Assembly (NCBI RefSeq): GCF_011067745.1
Contig: NZ_JAAMPJ010000009.1
Span: forward strand, 310,001 to 374,000
Source: Lentzea alba
Lineage (GTDB): Bacteria > Actinomycetota > Actinomycetes > Mycobacteriales > Pseudonocardiaceae
Length of the DNA: 64,000 nucleotides
Direction: 5' to 3'
In this document: positions 25,688 to 33,570 of the stretch, piece by piece
Layout of the letters: every line of letters begins with the position of its first letter
Numbering within the stretch: position 1 is the first letter of the stretch
Notes under the pieces: generated by a model
What the model was told of the DNA's origin: nothing
What the model saw: the letters and a program-made list of their open reading frames with translations, nothing else
The model's database searches: none
Program-made: the position numbers and the translations under genes

Positions 25688-26631
25688 CACGCCGCGTATG
25701 CCGGAGCCGCCAGCAACGGCGTGATGAGTTCCCTCAGCGTCGTTGCCCGGCGTCTGTCCGCTTCCGCGTGCAGCGGTACGAGCTTCTTGCGCGTGCGTGC
25801 GGACAGCATGTCGCCGGTCTGCGCCACGGCCAGACCCGCGACCGCCGCCGCTTCGTCCGCATCGCCCTCCATGAGGTGGTTGAGCGACAACGCGATGAGG
25901 GCGAACGTCCGGCTGCGGGCCATGTCGTCGCGATACCCCGTCACGGCCTGACGCAACGACGTGATCGCCGGCCGCGCGAAACTCACGTCCACCGTGCGTG
26001 CGAGAGCCGTGTAGACGGTCCCGGTGATGCCCGCGAGATCGGGCGCGTCGAAGAAGGCGGCCCACGGCGCTGCCTCGGCCACGTCCGCACGGGCGAACTC
26101 GTCGTGCGCCCGTCCCAGCAACGCCAGCGCGGGCACCCGCTGCCCCAGTTCGGCGTAGCACCACGCCTGGTTCGCGGCCAGGATCGCGTTCGTGTGGTGG
26201 CTGTTCGCGACGAGCCCGGCGAGCCGGAACATGCCGAGCGCTTCGGCGGGTCCACCGTGGTGCAGGTGGACCCGCCCCATCCGATAGCGGATGTTCGCCA
26301 CCAGATCACCGTCCTGGGCGAAGTTCAGGGCGAGATTGAAGTGGCGGTGCGCGGACCCGCCGAGCCCGGCGTCGAACGCGGTCCAGCCCGCGAGCGCGTG
26401 CAGTTCCGCGATGGCGAAGCGGAACTCACGACGCACGACGGTGCTGGCCGAATGTGCGAACGCCTTGTCACACCAGGACAACAGCGCCTGCGCCTGAGTG
26501 CGGCACGCGCCACCGCCGTAGCGGTAGTCGACGGCACGCAACGCAGCGGTCATCGCCCTCAAGTGCTTGACGTGCACCAGTCCAATCTTGGAGTGAGGGG
26601 GCGGCAACGAGGGTGATGGCTCGTAGCGCAT
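25687..26631 (-). CDS. TPR-like protein resembling the C-terminus of XRE regulators
   Basis: A 314-residue all-helical protein with TPR-like pairs (HRHFNLALNFAQDGDLVANIRYRMG; ALALLGRAHDEFARAD). The opening KHLRAMTAALRAVDYRYGGG is the junction found after the helix-turn-helix domain of actinobacterial XRE-TPR regulators, so the DNA-binding domain seems absent. A stop lies in frame about 10 codons upstream of the ATG, so it is not simply mis-started. It heads the STAS/HATPase operon and may relay a signal by protein contact. Function not known. Confidence 0.72.
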   Translation of the reverse strand: MRYEPSPSLPPPHSKIGLVHVKHLRAMTAALRAVDYRYGGGACRTQAQALLSWCDKAFAHSASTVVRREFRFAIAELHALAGWTAFDAGLGGSAHRHFNLALNFAQDGDLVANIRYRMGRVHLHHGGPAEALGMFRLAGLVANSHHTNAILAANQAWCYAELGQRVPALALLGRAHDEFARADVAEAAPWAAFFDAPDLAGITGTVYTALARTVDVSFARPAITSLRQAVTGYRDDMARSRTFALIALSLNHLMEGDADEAAAVAGLAVAQTGDMLSARTRKKLVPLHAEADRRRATTLRELITPLLAAPAYAA

Positions 26632-26714
26632 TCGCAGTTCTCCACAGCGGCTCGGGGACCGTTACTGCGAGTTTGTTCCTGGGATTGTTCGTCCGACAGG
26701 GCCGAACGAACCCG

Positions 26715-26739
26715 CCTGACAGGGCCCTACGACGTCAGG
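26715..26739 (-). terminator. Hairpin at end of DUF1015 gene
   Basis: CCTGAC (26715-26720) pairs with GTCAGG (26734-26739) around the DUF1015 stop codon, and GTTCG/CGAAC pairs again at about 26688-26708. They could end minus-strand transcripts; there is no T-run, so the call is weak. Confidence 0.3.
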
Positions 26740-27827
26740 TCCGCGAGCAGGAGTCCACTGCGCGGCTTCGGCGTGAAATACGTGCTCTTGCGGGGCATCT
26801 TCGAGCCCTCCAACACCTCTTTCAGCGGTACCGGCGCGATGAGCAGCACCGCCTCGGCCTCGGCCGCGGGATCGGTGACCGCCCGCACGAACGGGCTCTC
26901 CGGATCGAGCCCGAGCGCCCGGTCCAGCAACAACGACTCCACGACGGCGTGGTCGATCCCTTGCCCCGCAGGCAGTTCGACCCGCAACACCTCGTCGGCG
27001 CAGCGCACCACGACCACGCCCGGCTCCGGATCGACGACGTACGGCAACGACGACACCGTCAGCCCCACCCGTTCCCACGCCGTCACCAGATCGGACGCGC
27101 CCAACCCGGTGCCGGTGATCGCGCGGTGGATCGGCCCCACCCGCAACCCCGGCCCGGACGTGATGAGCGCGAGCAGCCCGGACAGGCCCGCCTCCCTGGC
27201 CGCGGCGACCCGGTGGTTGCCGTCCGCCACGAGCAACGGATGCGCGCCCGCCGCTTCGAGGAACGCGTCCTGCGACTCCCCCGGCCCGACCAGCCACACC
27301 CAGTGCCTGCGCCCGCCGGAGTCCACAAGCGACACCGCCGGCTCGCCGGTCATCCCGAGCACCAACGATGTCAGGCCGTCGTGAGGACTGACCGGGACGA
27401 GCATGGCCGCGCTGGTGGCGATGCCGAGCGAGGCCAGCACCCGGCCGCGTTCGGCGACCACGTCCGGGTAGACGTCCTCGGTGTGCGCGATCGCGTCCGG
27501 GTCGACCAGGCACAGCAGCCCGCACGCCGTCCCGTCCGGTCCGTCCACCCGGTACGGCGCGACCACGTCGGTCACCTCGCGGTACGCCCGCCGGATCAGC
27601 ACCGCGAGCTCGGCGCGGGCGGCCGGCAACGCGTCGAGCAGCCCCGTCCCGGCCGCCAGCGCCGCCGGCGTGCGATGGGGGTGCTGCACGGCCAGCAACG
27701 TGCCGTGCGGGGCTCTGGCGAGCGCACCGATCACCTGTCCGGGTTCGGCGAACTCGTCGACGTCCGGGCCGGGCACGCGGTCGCGCACCACCCACCCTCG
27801 TCTCACTGGGCGTACGGTCAGAGACAT
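26727..27827 (-). CDS. DUF1015-family protein
   Basis: A 366-residue protein of the widespread DUF1015 family. Signature pieces are VADGNHRVAAAREA in the middle and the C-terminal KMPRKSTYFTPKPRSGLLL, both strongly conserved in that family. The family's biochemical role is not established; a serine/amino-acid kinase relationship has been suggested on fold grounds. The ATG at 27827 lies only 18 bases from the divergent TrkA-C gene, leaving no leader space. Confidence 0.9.
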   Translation of the reverse strand: MSLTVRPVRRGWVVRDRVPGPDVDEFAEPGQVIGALARAPHGTLLAVQHPHRTPAALAAGTGLLDALPAARAELAVLIRRAYREVTDVVAPYRVDGPDGTACGLLCLVDPDAIAHTEDVYPDVVAERGRVLASLGIATSAAMLVPVSPHDGLTSLVLGMTGEPAVSLVDSGGRRHWVWLVGPGESQDAFLEAAGAHPLLVADGNHRVAAAREAGLSGLLALITSGPGLRVGPIHRAITGTGLGASDLVTAWERVGLTVSSLPYVVDPEPGVVVVRCADEVLRVELPAGQGIDHAVVESLLLDRALGLDPESPFVRAVTDPAAEAEAVLLIAPVPLKEVLEGSKMPRKSTYFTPKPRSGLLLADLTS

Positions 27828-27845
27828 CCACGTATCATGATCTGT

Positions 27846-28319
27846 GTGAACGTAGAGATCACGCCCCTGCCGGGTATCGGAACGCGCCAGGACTTCATGA
27901 TCCGCGCCGGACGCCGCGTCGGCGTGATCACCTACCGGGACGGCCGGTTCGAGCTGATCGTCTCCAAGGCGAACGATCCCGACTCCTGTTCTGCCTCGAT
28001 ACCCCTCTCACCGGAAGAGGCGAACACGCTCGCGGGCCTGCTCGGCGCGCCGCAGCTCGTCGCCCACCTGCGCGAGGAGCACCGCGACATCACGGGCATC
28101 ACGACCCGTCAGCTGCCGGTCACCGCGTTCGCGAACCACACCCTCGGCGAGACCGCTCTGCGCACCAGGACCGGTGCGTCCATCGTGGCCGTCGTGCGCT
28201 CGGGCAACGCGCATCCGTCGCCCGGCCCCGACTTCATCTTCGAAAACGGTGACCTCGCTGTCGTCGTCGGCACCGCGGCAGGCCTCGACGCCGCCGCAGA
28301 GATCCTCCACGGCGGTTAA
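27846..28319 (+). CDS. TrkA-C domain regulatory subunit of a K+/H+ antiporter (KhtT-like)
   Basis: A 157-residue cytosolic protein. Its N-terminal VNVEITPLPGIGTRQDFMI is typical of KhtT-type subunits. The C-terminal RCK_C/TrkA-C domain (TGASIVAVVRSGNAHPSPGPD...NGDLAVVVGT) would bind a nucleotide or ion and gate the antiporter. The antiporter gene follows by five bases. I prefer the GTG at 27846 on family grounds; an ATG at 27837 would add three residues. No ribosome site is seen, so translation may be leaderless. Confidence 0.88.
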   Translation: MNVEITPLPGIGTRQDFMIRAGRRVGVITYRDGRFELIVSKANDPDSCSASIPLSPEEANTLAGLLGAPQLVAHLREEHRDITGITTRQLPVTAFANHTLGETALRTRTGASIVAVVRSGNAHPSPGPDFIFENGDLAVVVGTAAGLDAAAEILHGG

Positions 28320-28324
28320 GCACA

Positions 28325-29497
28325 GTGCACGAGACGACCATTGCCATGATCCAGCTCGGCGCGGTGTTCTTCGGCCTCGGCCTGCTCGGCCGCGTCGCTC
28401 GCCGGATCGGCATCTCGCCCATCCCTCTCTACCTGATCGGTGGTCTCGCCTTCGGCGTCGGCGGCTTCGTGCCGTTACACGGCATCGAGGAGTTCACGCA
28501 CATCGCCAGCGAGATCGGCGTCGTGCTGCTGTTGTTGCTGCTGGGCCTCGAGTACTCGGCGTCCGAGCTCACGACCGGGCTGAAGAAGTCCTGGATGGCG
28601 GGCGTGCTCGACCTGGTGCTGAACGCGGCACCGGGCGCGATCGCCGCGTTGCTGCTGGGCTGGGGCACGGTCGGCGCGCTGGCGATGGCCGGCGTCACCT
28701 ACATCTCGTCGTCCGGCATCGTCGCGAAGGTGCTCGGCGACCTCGGCCGGCTGGGCAACCGCGAAACGCCGGTCGTGCTGTCGGTGCTGGTGTTCGAGGA
28801 CCTCGCGATGGCCGTGTACCTGCCGGTGCTCACGGCGGTGCTGGCGGGCGTGAGCTTCGTCGGCGGACTCACCTCGGTCGGCATCTCCCTGCTCGCGATC
28901 ACCGTGGTCCTGGTGGTGGCGTTGAAGTACGGCCGGTTCATCTCGGCCATTGTGGACAGTCCGGACCACGAGGTGTTCCTGCTCAAGCTGCTCGGCTCGG
29001 CCTTGCTCGTGGCCGGCATCGCCTCGCAGCTGCAGGTGTCCGCCGCGGTCGGCGCGTTCCTGCTCGGCATCGCGATCTCCGGCTCGACCGCCGAGAACGC
29101 GACGCGCCTGCTGGAGCCGTTGCGCGACCTGTTCGCCGCGATGTTCTTCGTCGTGTTCGGACTCAACACCGACCCGGCGACGATTCCACCCGTTCTTGGA
29201 ATCGCGGTGGCTCTGGCCGCGATCACCACCCTCACCAAGGTCATCACCGGCTGGTGGGCCGCCCGCCGTCAGGGCATCGGCAAGATGGGCCGCATGCGTG
29301 CGGGCGCGGCACTCGTGGCGCGCGGCGAGTTCTCCATCGTCATCGCCGGGCTGGCCGTGGCATCTGGCCAGGTGGACGACCGGCTCGCCGCGCTGGCCAC
29401 CGCGTACGTGCTGCTGATGGCGATCCTCGGGCCGATCGCGGCCAAGTACGTTGAGCCGATCGGTGAATTCTTTCAGCGCAGAAGGCAAATGGCCTGA
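28325..29497 (+). CDS. CPA2-family cation/proton antiporter (KhtU/KefB-like)
   Basis: A 390-residue membrane protein with about 11 hydrophobic segments. VLLLLLLGLEYS near residue 70 and the discontinuous-helix motif VLVFEDLAMAVYLPVL near 155 are CPA2 landmarks (KefB, GerN, KhtU). There is no C-terminal TrkA-N domain; the partner is the separate TrkA-C protein immediately upstream. Together they probably expel K+ or other monovalent cations in exchange for H+. The GTG start at 28325 is five bases after the partner gene. Confidence 0.92.
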   Translation: MHETTIAMIQLGAVFFGLGLLGRVARRIGISPIPLYLIGGLAFGVGGFVPLHGIEEFTHIASEIGVVLLLLLLGLEYSASELTTGLKKSWMAGVLDLVLNAAPGAIAALLLGWGTVGALAMAGVTYISSSGIVAKVLGDLGRLGNRETPVVLSVLVFEDLAMAVYLPVLTAVLAGVSFVGGLTSVGISLLAITVVLVVALKYGRFISAIVDSPDHEVFLLKLLGSALLVAGIASQLQVSAAVGAFLLGIAISGSTAENATRLLEPLRDLFAAMFFVVFGLNTDPATIPPVLGIAVALAAITTLTKVITGWWAARRQGIGKMGRMRAGAALVARGEFSIVIAGLAVASGQVDDRLAALATAYVLLMAILGPIAAKYVEPIGEFFQRRRQMA

Positions 29498-29561
29498 AAC
29501 AAGTGCCTCCGGATGACGACTCTCTCTAGTAGGGCTAGACGGAGAGTAGGGGCGAATCGTC

Positions 29562-30725
29562 ATGACCGAACCCGCGGAAGTGGAGACCACCGGCCGGTTC
29601 CTGGTGCTGCTGCAGGAAGACGCCATCGAGGAGGGGGTGGCCGAGCTCGGCGCGATCGCCGGGTTCGACCCGAACAGCGGCGATCTGGACCCGGAGACCG
29701 TGCAGGTCTTCCCGGAGCTCGGCGTGGCGGTGGTGTCCGCCGATCCGAACCTGCTGGCCGAGCTGAACGGCGCCGCCGAGCGCCCCGGTCCGATCCAGAT
29801 CGTCGAACCGGAACGCGTCGTGCACGTGTTCCAGGACGACACCGCCGCGCCCGCCGAGGAGGTCGAGGCGGCGGCCGACGAGTCGGTGCTGACCTGGGGC
29901 CTGCAGGCGGTCGGCGCGGACGTCAGCACGGCGACCGGCAAGGGCATCAAGATCGCCGTGCTGGACACCGGTTTCGAGAAGAACCACCCCGACTTCGCGG
30001 GCCGCGCCATCACCACGAAGTCGTTCATCACCGGCGAGGACGTGCAGGACGGCCACGGCCACGGCACGCACTGCATCGGCACCTCGGCGGGCCCGCGCAA
30101 GCCCGCCACGGCCCCCGGCTACGGCGTCGCCCACGAGGCCGAGATCTTCGCGGGCAAGGTGCTGTCCAACGCGGGCTCCGGCTCCGACGGCGGCATCCTC
30201 GCGGGCATCGACTGGGCCGTGAGCAACGGCTGCGCGGTCATCTCGATGTCGCTGGGCGCCGACGTCCCGGCCGGCACGCCGTACTCGCAGATCTACGAGA
30301 TCGTCGCCCAGCGCTCCATGGCCAAGGGCACCCTGATCATCGCGGCCGCCGGCAACGCCTCGTCCCGCCCGGCCCGGATCGCCCCGGTGGGCCACCCGGC
30401 CCGCTGCCCGTCCATCATCTCCGTGGCCGCCATCGACGTGAACCGCGCGATCGCGTTCTTCTCGTCCGGCACCGCGGACAAGATCGGCCAGATCGACGTG
30501 GCGGGCCCCGGCGTGGACGTCTACTCGTCGTTCAAGCTGCCCGAGAAGTACGCCCGCCTGCGCGGCACGTCCATGGCGACCCCGCACGCGGCCGGCGTCG
30601 CGGTCCTGATCGCCGAGAAGACCGGCGCCCGAGGCTACGAGCTCTGGGCGCGCCTCGCCCTGTCCTCCCTGCGGCTCCCCCTGCCGTCCACCGACGTCGG
30701 CGGCGGGCTCGTCCAGGCGCCCTAG
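29562..30725 (+). CDS. S8 subtilisin-like protease without signal peptide
   Basis: A 387-residue subtilase. Catalytic residues are Asp135 (AVLDTGF), His167 (GHGHGTHC) and Ser337 (GTSMATPH); the oxyanion Asn is in AAAGNAS. Residues 11-92 look like an I9-type propeptide (RFLVLLQED...VEPERVVHVF), followed by an acidic, Ala-rich linker. The N-terminus is acidic with no hydrophobic stretch, so it probably stays in the cytoplasm or uses another route. The small inhibitor-like gene 11 bases downstream is likely co-transcribed. Substrates unknown. Confidence 0.92.
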   Translation: MTEPAEVETTGRFLVLLQEDAIEEGVAELGAIAGFDPNSGDLDPETVQVFPELGVAVVSADPNLLAELNGAAERPGPIQIVEPERVVHVFQDDTAAPAEEVEAAADESVLTWGLQAVGADVSTATGKGIKIAVLDTGFEKNHPDFAGRAITTKSFITGEDVQDGHGHGTHCIGTSAGPRKPATAPGYGVAHEAEIFAGKVLSNAGSGSDGGILAGIDWAVSNGCAVISMSLGADVPAGTPYSQIYEIVAQRSMAKGTLIIAAAGNASSRPARIAPVGHPARCPSIISVAAIDVNRAIAFFSSGTADKIGQIDVAGPGVDVYSSFKLPEKYARLRGTSMATPHAAGVAVLIAEKTGARGYELWARLALSSLRLPLPSTDVGGGLVQAP

Positions 30726-30736
30726 GAAAAGCGACG

Positions 30737-30958
30737 ATGACCACTTCGGTGGACCAGGTGATGGTCTCCGTGACCGAAGGCAGCCTCCCGCGCGTCCTGA
30801 ACGACCTGCGGGAGGCCGGCCTGGTCGTCGACACGGTGCTGGAGGCTCTGGGCGTGGTGACCGGCACGGTGGAGGTCCGCGCCATCCCCACCTTGCTCTC
30901 GGTATCCGGCGTCCTGGACGTCGAACGACAGTGGCGCGTACAGCTCCCGCCGTACTGA
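30737..30958 (+). CDS. Small protein resembling an I9 protease inhibitor/propeptide
   Basis: A 73-residue protein: DQVMVSVTEGSLPRVLNDL, then a second helix-strand unit ending SGVLDVERQWRVQLPPY. The beta-alpha-beta pattern and the closing SGVLDVE resemble subtilisin propeptides (I9), which inhibit and help fold the protease. It follows the subtilase stop by 11 bases. A stand-alone inhibitor or chaperone for that protease is the natural reading, inferred from context and pattern. Confidence 0.7.
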   Translation: MTTSVDQVMVSVTEGSLPRVLNDLREAGLVVDTVLEALGVVTGTVEVRAIPTLLSVSGVLDVERQWRVQLPPY

Positions 30959-30990
30959 CTAGGCTCTCCGGCGACCCCATTCACGCTCGA

Positions 30991-31010
30991 TCGAACACGT
31001 GTTCTAAGAT
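30991..31010 (+). promoter_or_regulatory. LexA/SOS-type box overlapping a -10 element
   Basis: TCGAACACGTGTTCTA (30991-31006) matches the actinobacterial SOS box TCGAAC-N4-GTTCGA at all but one arm position, with a perfect GAACACGTGTTC core. TAAGAT (31005-31010) overlaps its end and suits a -10 element for the gene starting at 31053. Confidence 0.6.
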
Positions 31011-31052
31011 TGTGCGCGGGGCCACGTCGTTGCGGAGAGAGGAAACCTGATC

Positions 31053-31517
31053 GTGTCGGACACGCTCACCGAGGTGCAGGCAGTCGAGAAAACCGACGTG
31101 GAGGAGACTCCGGCGCCGGCCGCCGAGGCGACGAAGCCGGTCGAGGCTCCGGCCGCGGAGGCCCCGAAGGCGGAGGCCCCCAAGGCCGAGGCCCCCAAGG
31201 CCGAGAAGCCGAAGCCGGCCGCCCGCGCCAAGAGCACGGCGAAGAAGACCCGCACCGTGGAGCTCACGCTCACGGTGACCGGCACCGCCGAGGGTGAATG
31301 GCAGGCCGACCTGGTCCACGGCACGCAGCGTGTCGTGTCAGGCCTGGTCATCCCGGCCATCGCCGTGGCCAAGGCGGCCAAGGAGCTGCACGACGACATC
31401 GCGGAGGGCATCGAGTCGGTGCTCGAGGCGGCGCGCGACCAGCACCGCACCCGCATGGAGGAGCTGGAGGCCGAGCTGGCCAAGGTGAAGGCCCAGCTGG
31501 CCGAGCTCTCCGAGTAA
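31053..31517 (+). CDS. Ala/Pro/Lys-rich protein with coiled-coil C-terminus, putatively LexA-controlled
   Basis: A 154-residue protein in three parts: an acidic Ala/Pro-rich N-terminus with tandem KAEAP repeats (about residues 37-52), a basic patch (KPAARAKSTAKKTR), then a compact domain (VELTLTVTGTAEGEWQADLVHGTQRV) ending in a heptad-like helix (RMEELEAELAKVKAQLAEL). The GTG start follows GAGGAAACC. A LexA-type palindrome with a -10 overlap lies upstream, so induction by DNA damage is possible. No catalytic motif; the product is of unknown function. Confidence 0.78.
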   Translation: MSDTLTEVQAVEKTDVEETPAPAAEATKPVEAPAAEAPKAEAPKAEAPKAEKPKPAARAKSTAKKTRTVELTLTVTGTAEGEWQADLVHGTQRVVSGLVIPAIAVAKAAKELHDDIAEGIESVLEAARDQHRTRMEELEAELAKVKAQLAELSE

Positions 31518-31530
31518 CAAGCACGCACCG

Positions 31531-31567
31531 AGAAGGGGCGGCCCGCACAACGCGGACCGCCCCTTCT
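31531..31567 (+). terminator. Strong hairpin terminator after the LexA-box gene
   Basis: AGAAGGGGCGG (31531-31541) and CCGCCCCTTCT (31557-31567) form a perfect 11-bp stem with a 15-base loop, 14 bases after the stop at 31517. Confidence 0.7.
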
Positions 31568-31582
31568 CGCATGCTGAAAGTC

Positions 31583-31629
31583 ACGCGGGGGCCCCGCGTT
31601 ACCTTCCGGGTAACGCGGGGCCCCCGCGT
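31583..31629. repeat. GC palindromic element, copy 1
   Basis: A 21-bp perfect inverted repeat (31583-31603 and 31609-31629, 5-base loop) with core ACGCGGGGGCCCCGCGTT. The right arm with the next bases makes a second palindrome: GGGTAACGCGGGG at 31608-31620, one base, then CCCCGCGTTACCC. It sits between convergent genes and may act as a two-way terminator. The same core occurs at 61936-61988. Confidence 0.8.
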
Positions 31630-31643
31630 TACCCGGGAAACGG

Positions 31644-32615
31644 CTAGCGCGACGGGTCGAGCAGGAGCTTGCCGGCCGTGCGGCGGGAACGCAGGTCCTC
31701 GTGCGCCTGCCGGATCTCGCCCATGCCGTACTCCCCGCCGGGCACGGCCTTGAGCTTGCCGTCCACCACGAGCTGGAACAGCTCGGCCATCGCGCGGTGC
31801 GCCAACGTTCCGTGCTCGGCGTCGCGCACCTTCAGGGCGTGCGGCAGCCACATACCCGCAACGGTCGTGGAGTGCACGAGCAGTGCTCCGAGGTCGACCG
31901 GCTTCGGCCTTTCCCGCGAGGCCATGCCATAAAACGCAAGCCGCCCGAACGGAGCCAGCGCCACCAAGGACTGATCAGTGGTAGCCCCTCCCGTCATGTC
32001 CAGCACGACATCGACCCGCCGGCCACCGTTGGCCTCCTTCAGCGCCGCGGTCATGTCCTCGGCGCGCGAGTCGATCGCCACGTCCGCACCCAGGTCCAGC
32101 GCCAGCTTCCGCTTGTCGTCGGACGAAGCGGTGGCGATGATCCGCCCGGCACCCCACAACTTGGCCAGCTGCACGGCGATCGTGCCCACGCCACCGGCCG
32201 CGGCGTGCACCACAACGGACTCGCCAGGCTCCATGTGCGTGGACTTGCGCAGCAGCAGCCACGCCGTGGCGCCCTGCACGATCAACGACAGCGCGGTCAG
32301 GTCGTCCACGCCGTCCGGCACGTCGAACGTCGTCAGCGCCGGCGCGACGGCCTTCTCCGCGTAGCCGCCGGAGTTCTTCGTCAGCGCCACCACGCGGCGG
32401 CCGTCGGCGGTGGTGCCGACGACCTCGCCACCGGGCACCAGCGGCAACGTCATCTGCGCGAGGTAGGAGTTCTCCGCCTGGTGCGTGTCCGCGTAGTTGA
32501 GCCCGGCGCGCGAGACGTTGATCAGCACCTCGCCCTCGGCCGGCACCGGGTCGGGCAGCTCCACCTGCTGGAGCACCTCGGGTCCGCCGAACTCGGTGAT
32601 CTGGATGGCACGCAC
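31644..32615 (-). CDS. Quinone oxidoreductase-like MDR protein
   Basis: A 323-residue zinc-free medium-chain reductase. The N-terminal GroES-like domain (AGLNYADTHQAENSY, the quinone reductase signature region) is followed by a Rossmann domain with AAAGGVGTIAVQLAKL, the AxxGxxG cofactor motif. It probably reduces quinones or enones with NADPH. The GTG at 32615 is two bases from the stop of the upstream SDR gene, so they form one operon. A GC palindrome separates it from the convergent gene. Confidence 0.9.
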   Translation of the reverse strand: MRAIQITEFGGPEVLQQVELPDPVPAEGEVLINVSRAGLNYADTHQAENSYLAQMTLPLVPGGEVVGTTADGRRVVALTKNSGGYAEKAVAPALTTFDVPDGVDDLTALSLIVQGATAWLLLRKSTHMEPGESVVVHAAAGGVGTIAVQLAKLWGAGRIIATASSDDKRKLALDLGADVAIDSRAEDMTAALKEANGGRRVDVVLDMTGGATTDQSLVALAPFGRLAFYGMASRERPKPVDLGALLVHSTTVAGMWLPHALKVRDAEHGTLAHRAMAELFQLVVDGKLKAVPGGEYGMGEIRQAHEDLRSRRTAGKLLLDPSR

Positions 32616-32616
32616 G

Positions 32617-33417
32617 TCAGCTCTCCTTGAGCGCGAGGGAAATGGGGTCCTTCTGGGCGGCCGCGACCCGCGAGCCGTCGGCGGCGCGCGGACCGGGCGG
32701 GTTGCGGAAGCCGAACGGCTCCGACGGACGGCCTGCCTGCACGAACCACGCCTCGCCGGTCCCCGAACCCTCCACGATGGACATGAAGGTGTCCACCACG
32801 ACCGACACCGGCAGGATCGGCATGCCGATCTCCTCCAGCGTCGACCGCAGCGGCGTGATGATGTTGGTGTCCGCGAAGGCAGGACACAGCGCGTTCACCC
32901 GCACGTCCGGGTACGCGCCGCCGAGAGCACGCACCAGACCGACGACGGCGGCCTTGTTGGCGCCGTAGACGGGGTCGCCGGGCGTCGGCATGAGACCGGC
33001 CATCGACGCGGTGGCGATGATCTGGCCGCCGGAGGCCTTCAAGGCGGGCAGCGCGGCGTGCACGCCGTACACCACGCCATCGAGGTTGATGGCCATCGCA
33101 CGACGGTACTTCTCGACGTCGAAGTCGTCGCCCAGCGAGCACCCGGTGCCGATGCCGGCGTTCAGGAAGGCGATGTCCAACCCGCCGAACTCGCGCACGG
33201 CCAGAGCCACCGCGTCCGCAGAGTCCGCGGGACTGGTCACGTCGCAGCGCACGAACACACCGCCGACCTCGTCGGCCACGACTTTGCCCTGGTCAGCGTC
33301 CACGTCCGCGACCACGACCCGCGCGCCAAGCGAAGCCAGGCGCCGGGCGGCCGCGGCACCGATGCCGTTCGATCCGCCGGTGATGAGCGCGACCTTGCCG
33401 CTGAGTTCCACGGGCAC
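32617..33417 (-). CDS. Short-chain dehydrogenase/reductase
   Basis: A 266-residue SDR with TGGSNGIG at about residues 13-20, LNAGIG near 90 and the catalytic YGANK (Tyr-x3-Lys). The C-terminal 50 residues (RPSEPFGFRNPPGPR...) extend past the usual fold. Start: GTG at 33417, or a GTG two codons later that is better spaced from GAGGAGG. It is co-transcribed with the quinone-oxidoreductase gene. The palindrome CCGACCAGTCGG lies in its promoter. Substrate unknown. Confidence 0.87.
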   Translation of the reverse strand: MPVELSGKVALITGGSNGIGAAAARRLASLGARVVVADVDADQGKVVADEVGGVFVRCDVTSPADSADAVALAVREFGGLDIAFLNAGIGTGCSLGDDFDVEKYRRAMAINLDGVVYGVHAALPALKASGGQIIATASMAGLMPTPGDPVYGANKAAVVGLVRALGGAYPDVRVNALCPAFADTNIITPLRSTLEEIGMPILPVSVVVDTFMSIVEGSGTGEAWFVQAGRPSEPFGFRNPPGPRAADGSRVAAAQKDPISLALKES

Positions 33418-33464
33418 CTGCCTCCTCGCAGTAGCACCTTCCGGAGCAACTTCCAGGTAACATT

Positions 33465-33476
33465 CCGACCAGTCGG
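33465..33476. promoter_or_regulatory. Palindrome CCGACCAGTCGG upstream of SDR/QOR operon
   Basis: CCGAC-CA-GTCGG is a perfect 12-base palindrome 48 bases before the SDR start at 33417. Its form matches common TetR-family operators. The TetR genes at 34804 and 45965 are candidate binders. Confidence 0.45.
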
Positions 33477-33526
33477 TATGGTCGTCCGCGCGACGCTGGA
33501 CGTCAAGCGGACTGATAGGTACGTTA

Positions 33527-33542
33527 CTAAGCGCTTGCTTAG
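33527..33542. promoter_or_regulatory. CTAAGC-N4-GCTTAG operator, site A
   Basis: CTAAGCGCTTGCTTAG, a perfect 6+4+6 palindrome, ends 28 bases before the FabG-like start at 33571. The same box appears twice at 45886-45919 and once, with one mismatch, at 47892, each before an acyl-CoA gene. Confidence 0.7.
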
Positions 33543-33570
33543 CTCACCATCCCCCAACGAAGGAGGACCC

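Noticed and set aside
31150..31210. Tandem repeats near 31.2 kb considered as a separate repeat element
   Set aside because: They encode in-frame KAEAP repeats of the protein at 31053-31517 and need no other explanation.
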